Source: Clostridia bacterium
GTDB lineage: Bacteria > Bacillota > Clostridia > Oscillospirales > Butyricicoccaceae
Assembly (NCBI GenBank): GCA_029099685.1
Contig: JAQXOO010000027.1
Span: forward strand, 1-64,000
DNA length: 64,000 nucleotides
Reading direction: 5' to 3'
Part shown: positions 60,265-64,000 of the stretch, one piece after another
Layout of the letters: every line of letters starts with the position of its first letter
Numbering within the stretch: position 1 is the first letter of the stretch
Notes under the pieces: model-generated
Database searches by the model: none
What the model saw: only the letters and a program-made list of their open reading frames with translations
Told to the model about the DNA's origin: nothing
Made by a program: the position numbers and the translations under genes

Positions 60265-61044
60265 ATGCTGACTCCGCAGGAGATTCAGGAGCAGAAATTT
60301 GAAAAAGCTGTGTTCGGCGGCTACGATATGGAGCAGATCGACAAGTTTTTGGACGTGGTGCTCAACGACTACACCTCGCTGTATAAGGAAAACACCGCGC
60401 TGAAGGCAAAAATGCGGGTGCTGGTGGACAAGATCGAGGAATACCGCGCCGTGGACGAGGAACTGCGCAAGACGCTGTACAATGCCCAGATCGCGGCCAA
60501 GGACACCGTCAGCCGCGCCCAGGCGGAGGCCGAGCGCATCCTGCGGGACGCCCAGTTTGCCGCCAGCCGGAATGTCACCGACCTGCAGGCCCAGGTGACC
60601 GCCGAGGAAAAACGGCTGGAGGATGCCAAACGGGCCAACGCCGCCTATGCGGGCAAGATCCGCCGGGCCATGGAACTGGGCCTGCGCCAGATGGAGGAGA
60701 TCCTCAGCGAGTCTGCCGCAGGGAAGGACGGGGCCGAGGTCCGGCAGCCCGCGCCCCAGACGGCGCCCGCTCCCGCGCCCCAGACGGAGCCTGCTCCCGC
60801 GCCTCAGCCCGAGCCCGCGTTCCGCGCGGAACCGGCTCCCGCGCCTCAGCCCGCGGCCGCGCCCGGGGACGAAGGCGTGGTTCTGGATCTGGAGGTGGAG
60901 GAGGAGCAGCCCGCCCGCAAGGCCGACCCCCAGAGCGACACCGCCCGCATTTACGGCGACAGCCCCTTTACCCCCAAGCCCCGGTTTGATTTTAACGATA
61001 TGCGGTTCGGCAAGCAGTACGACGCGGACGCAGATCAAGAATAA
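60265..61044 (+). CDS. divIVA: Cell-division protein DivIVA
   Basis: 259 residues. The N-terminal membrane-binding domain has LTPQEIQEQKFEKAVFGGYD and EQIDKFLDVVLNDY. A coiled coil runs to about 150. A Pro/Ala/Gln-rich stretch with the PAPAPQ repeats (about 160-200) and a conserved acidic end (RFDFNDMRFG) follow. It marks curved membranes at poles and septa. GAGGGGG precedes the ATG. It is 27 bases from ileS, the usual partner. Confidence 0.93.
   Translation: MLTPQEIQEQKFEKAVFGGYDMEQIDKFLDVVLNDYTSLYKENTALKAKMRVLVDKIEEYRAVDEELRKTLYNAQIAAKDTVSRAQAEAERILRDAQFAASRNVTDLQAQVTAEEKRLEDAKRANAAYAGKIRRAMELGLRQMEEILSESAAGKDGAEVRQPAPQTAPAPAPQTEPAPAPQPEPAFRAEPAPAPQPAAAPGDEGVVLDLEVEEEQPARKADPQSDTARIYGDSPFTPKPRFDFNDMRFGKQYDADADQE
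60769..60849 (+). repeat. Short repeats coding the DivIVA PAPAPQ stretch
   Basis: The 15-base unit GCTCCCGCGCCYCAG occurs at 60769-60783, 60793-60807 and 60835-60849 (Y is C or T). It codes the APAPQ units and is a likely spot for length change by slippage. Confidence 0.7.
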
Positions 61045-61071
61045 CACCAATTTGTAGGAGATAAAAGAAGA

Positions 61072-63903
61072 ATGGCTAAGGATTACAAAGCGACGCTCAA
61101 TATGCCCAAGAGCGGTTTCCCCATGCGTGCCGGCCTGCCCAAGCGGGAGCCGGAAATGTTGGAGCACTGGAACAGGATCGATGTTTACAGGCTGCTGATG
61201 GAAAAGAACCAGGGCAAGCCCCGGTTCAGCCTTCATGACGGCCCGCCGTTTTCCAACGGCGACCTGCACATGGGCCACGCCCTGAACAAGGCGCTGAAGG
61301 ACTTTATCACCCGCAGCTATGCCATGCGCGGCTACCTGACCCCTTACATTCCCGGCTGGGATAACCACGGTATGCCCATCGAGTCCGCCATTATCAAAAA
61401 GAACAAGCTCAACCGCAAGGAGATGAGCGTCGCGGAGTTCCGTTCCGCCTGCCAGGAGTTTGCCCAGCACTACATCGATGTGCAGATGAAGGGCTTCCGC
61501 CGCATGGGCGTCGTGGGCGACTGGGAGCATCCCTACAAGACCATGGCCCCCACCTTCGAGGCGGAGGAAGTCCGGATCTTCGGCCAGATGTATCAGAAGG
61601 GCTATATTTATAAGGGCAAGAAGCCCGTCTACTGGTGCTACACCGACGAGACCGCCCTGGCTGAGGCCGAGATCGAGTACCAGGACGATCCCTGCACCAC
61701 TATTTTTGTCAAATTCCCGGTGAAGGACGACCAGGGCAAGCTGGCGCAGTACTGCGACCTGTCCAAGCTGTTCTTCGTCATCTGGACCACCACCCCCTGG
61801 ACCCTGCCCGGCAACCGCGCCATCTGCCTGAACGCCAATCTGGAGTACAGCCTGGTAAAGGTGCCCTGCGGCGAGGTCTATATCATGGCCAGCGAACTGA
61901 CTGAGTCTGTCTGCAAAGCCGCCGGCATCGAAGAATACACCGTGATCGCCCGGCTGATGGGCTCTGCGTTTGAATTGATGACCGCCCGGCACCCCTTGCT
62001 GCCGGATGTGGAGTCCGTTATCCTCAACGGCGACCATGTCACGCTGGACGCCGGTTCCGGCTGTGTCCATACCGCTCCCGGCTTCGGTGCCGACGACTAT
62101 TTCATCTGCCAGGCCTATGACCGCACCGGCCGCACCAACATCGGCGTGCCTGTGCCTGTGGACGAGCACGGCGTCATGACCGACGAGGTGTTCCAGGGCG
62201 TGCATATCTCCAAGGCAAATGAGTTCGTCCTGCCCAAGCTGGAGGAGACCGGTGCCCTGCTGGCCAGCGAGGACATCGTTCACTCCTATCCCCACTGCTG
62301 GCGCTGCAAAAAGCCCATCATCTTCCGGGCCACGCCCCAGTGGTTCTGCTCCGTGGACGCCTTCAAGGACCAGGCTGTCAAAGCCTGCGATGAAGTGCGC
62401 TGGGTCCCCGAATGGGGCAAGGACCGCATCATCTCCATGGTCCGTGAGCGCGCCGACTGGTGCATTTCCCGCCAGCGCAAATGGGGCCTGCCTATCCCCG
62501 TGGTGTATTGCCGGGAGTGCGGCAAGCCCGTCTGCAACGACGAGACCATCGAAAAGATCTCCCGCCTGTTTGAAGCCGAAGGCTCCAACGCTTGGTTCCT
62601 GAAGGACGCCGCCGAGATCCTGGGCGCGGACTTCGCCTGCCCCCACTGCGGCAGCAAGGCCGGCTTCACCAAGGAAGAGGACACGCTGGACGGCTGGTTC
62701 GATTCCGGCTCCTCCCACTATGCCTCCATGCAGCGGGACCAGGGCTTCTGGCCCGCGGATGTTTACATCGAGGGTCTGGACCAGTACCGCGGATGGTTCC
62801 AGTCCTCGCTGCTCACCGCCACCGGCGCGCTGGGCAAGGGCGCTCCCTTCAAGCAGTGTCTGACCCACGGCTGGACGGTGGACGGCCAGGGCCGCGCCAT
62901 GCACAAGTCCCTGGGCAACGGCATGGACCCCAACGAGATCATCAACAAGTACGGCGCGGACCTGCTGCGCCTCTGGGCCGGCTCCGCCGACTACCATGTG
63001 GACGTGCGCTGCTCTGACAACATCTTCGCCCAGCTGAGCCAGAATTATCTGAAGTTCCGCAACACCTGCAAATATATGCTGGACAACCTGATGGAGTTCG
63101 ACCCCAATGACCTGGTCCGGCCCGAGGATATGCAGGCGCTGGACCGCTGGGTCATCACCCGGCTGAACCAGCTCACCGACAAGGTGCTGGCTGCCTATGA
63201 CGCCTATGAATTCCACGTGGTGTCCCACGCCATCAACGATTTCTGCGTGGTGGACCTGTCCAGCTTCTATCTGGATATCATCAAGGACCGCCTGTACTGC
63301 GATGGCCGCGACAGCCTGTCCCGCCGCAGCGCCCAGACCGCTCTGTATCTGGTGCTGGATACCATCACCCGGCTGTTTGCACCCATCCTGGCCTTTACCT
63401 GCGACGAGATTTGGCTGGCCATGCCCCATAAGGAGGGCGACGACGGCCGCAACATCATCCTGAACACCTTCAACGGCAAGTATGAGGAATATGCCCTGTC
63501 CGATGGCGAGATGGCCCAGTGGGCCGCCCTGCAGCAGCTGCGTGACGGCGTGAACGCCGCCCTGGAGCTGGCCCGCGCCGAAAAGAAGATCGGCAAGGCG
63601 CTGGAGGCCCATGTGGTGCTGGCGGTGAACGAGGCCGGAAAGGCCAATCTGCAGCCCATCCGGGATAAGTTCGGCAGCACCTGGGCCGATCTGTTCATCG
63701 TGTCCGATGTGGAGGTCACCGAGGATGCCGCCCTGTATGACCAGGCTGCGGAGACGCCCATCGCCGGCGTCCGGGTGCAGGTCAGCGAGGCCGGCGGCGT
63801 CAAGTGTCCCCGCTGCTGGAAGCACACAGCCTCGGACCATGCCGACGGCCTGTGCGCCCGCTGCGCCGCCGTGGTGGCCGACCTGGGCGATCTGGCGGAC
63901 TGA
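61072..63903 (+). CDS. ileS: Isoleucyl-tRNA synthetase, with altered KMSKS
   Basis: 943 residues, class I. HMGH is at 66-69 (DLHMGHALNKAL). An editing domain has VIWTTTPWTLPGN. The KMSKS loop reads GRAMHKSLGN near residue 607, so Lys-Met-Ser is replaced by Ala-Met-His, while the final Lys-Ser is kept. A C-terminal zinc finger has CPRCWKH..CARC. The change from KMSKS is noted as unusual, though similar loops may be found in other Clostridia. GGAG is about 13 bases before the ATG. A terminator follows. Confidence 0.95.
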   Translation: MAKDYKATLNMPKSGFPMRAGLPKREPEMLEHWNRIDVYRLLMEKNQGKPRFSLHDGPPFSNGDLHMGHALNKALKDFITRSYAMRGYLTPYIPGWDNHGMPIESAIIKKNKLNRKEMSVAEFRSACQEFAQHYIDVQMKGFRRMGVVGDWEHPYKTMAPTFEAEEVRIFGQMYQKGYIYKGKKPVYWCYTDETALAEAEIEYQDDPCTTIFVKFPVKDDQGKLAQYCDLSKLFFVIWTTTPWTLPGNRAICLNANLEYSLVKVPCGEVYIMASELTESVCKAAGIEEYTVIARLMGSAFELMTARHPLLPDVESVILNGDHVTLDAGSGCVHTAPGFGADDYFICQAYDRTGRTNIGVPVPVDEHGVMTDEVFQGVHISKANEFVLPKLEETGALLASEDIVHSYPHCWRCKKPIIFRATPQWFCSVDAFKDQAVKACDEVRWVPEWGKDRIISMVRERADWCISRQRKWGLPIPVVYCRECGKPVCNDETIEKISRLFEAEGSNAWFLKDAAEILGADFACPHCGSKAGFTKEEDTLDGWFDSGSSHYASMQRDQGFWPADVYIEGLDQYRGWFQSSLLTATGALGKGAPFKQCLTHGWTVDGQGRAMHKSLGNGMDPNEIINKYGADLLRLWAGSADYHVDVRCSDNIFAQLSQNYLKFRNTCKYMLDNLMEFDPNDLVRPEDMQALDRWVITRLNQLTDKVLAAYDAYEFHVVSHAINDFCVVDLSSFYLDIIKDRLYCDGRDSLSRRSAQTALYLVLDTITRLFAPILAFTCDEIWLAMPHKEGDDGRNIILNTFNGKYEEYALSDGEMAQWAALQQLRDGVNAALELARAEKKIGKALEAHVVLAVNEAGKANLQPIRDKFGSTWADLFIVSDVEVTEDAALYDQAAETPIAGVRVQVSEAGGVKCPRCWKHTASDHADGLCARCAAVVADLGDLAD

Positions 63904-63927
63904 CCCTGTAAAGCCGCAAAAACAATC

Positions 63928-63955
63928 AAACGCACCCCGAAAGGGGTGCGTTTTT
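63928..63955 (+). terminator. Intrinsic terminator after ileS
   Basis: AAACGCACCCC at 63928-63938 pairs with GGGGTGCGTTT at 63943-63953 around GAAA, followed by TT. The last 45 bases of the window after it show no feature. Confidence 0.9.
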
Positions 63956-64000
63956 CTGATCATTTGTTTAATCGCCGAGAAATCGAAACAGCTCCCGTTC

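Noticed and set aside
60721..60870. CRISPR or tandem-repeat array
   Set aside because: The repeats are coding, only 15 bases and unevenly spaced; they make the Pro/Ala/Gln part of DivIVA.
61045..61071. T-box leader for ileS (and for leuS and lysS)
   Set aside because: The gaps in front of these genes are far too short, or overlap the previous gene, and no T-box sequence (TGGNACCGCG) was seen.
60196..63963. Open minus-strand frame of over 1200 codons opposite ileS and divIVA; similar long antisense frames opposite smc, topA, the M23/S41 genes and the ABC exporter genes
   Set aside because: These are side effects of the strong GC bias of codon third positions. Their translations are low-complexity (Gly, His, Leu, Gln, Val rich) with no family motifs, and the sense strands carry clear genes.

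Overview
The window is a 64-kb piece of a chromosome from a GC-rich Firmicute, most likely a gut Clostridia of the Oscillospiraceae type. That is an inference from several signs: strong G/C-ending codon use beside classical Firmicutes features (GGAGG ribosome sites, sigma-A promoters, hairpin-plus-U-tract terminators), the Firmicutes gene sets mini-RNase III, RNase PH/RdgB, YhbY-NadD-YqeK-RsfS, SepF-YggT-DivIVA-IleS and FtsEX/M23/CtpA, and an Rnf complex for anaerobic energy conservation. Almost everything is housekeeping. No rRNA, tRNA, CRISPR array or prophage was seen. The only foreign element is the AT-rich end of an IS3-type insertion sequence at the left edge.

Layout. 1-140: insertion sequence end. 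299-2681: aldo-keto reductase with ferredoxin tail (minus), divergent from mini-RNase III and an rRNA pseudouridine synthase. 2792-8321: CdaR/PucR-like regulator, then the envelope operon ftsE-ftsX-M23 hydrolase activator-S41 protease. 8394-13241: an unrecognised protein, greA-lysS, an rRNA/tRNA methylase and dprA. 13278-19017: topA-trmFO-plsX, acpP and rnc. 19116-20222: enolase-superfamily enzyme (minus). 20223-20683: a gene-free stretch that may encode a structured RNA. 20684-26525: smc-ftsY-rph-rdgB. 26525-31567: a broken small gene, yhbY, a NadD-YqeK fusion, rsfS, leuS and rpsU. 31709-34603: a membrane protein, a membrane-bound XRE-type regulator, and a GyrI-like/P-loop kinase pair.

34935-39302 (minus): a drug-export style operon. 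A 26-codon leader peptide is followed by an intrinsic terminator, two half-transporters of an asymmetric ABC heterodimer, and a GNAT acetyltransferase. The leader carries inverted repeats that fit ribosome-controlled transcription attenuation. Its promoter shares its -35 element with the promoter of a divergent nucleotidyltransferase gene. This is the most interesting spot in the window.

40478-46616 (minus): a membrane-anchored glycoside-hydrolase-like protein and the complete rnfCDGEAB operon (ferredoxin:NAD+ oxidoreductase ion pump). 46863-50628: a CLC-type channel or antiporter (features of the fluoride subfamily), an ABC exporter and an anchored hypothetical protein. 50736-58031: miaB-mutS-mutL-miaA-hfq. 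58071-63903: HlyD-like protein, sepF, yggT, divIVA and ileS, the division-site cluster.

All functional calls come from reading the sequences and from knowledge of the families; no database search was run. Start codons were chosen by ribosome-site spacing and family length. RNA-structure proposals are base-pairing by eye.
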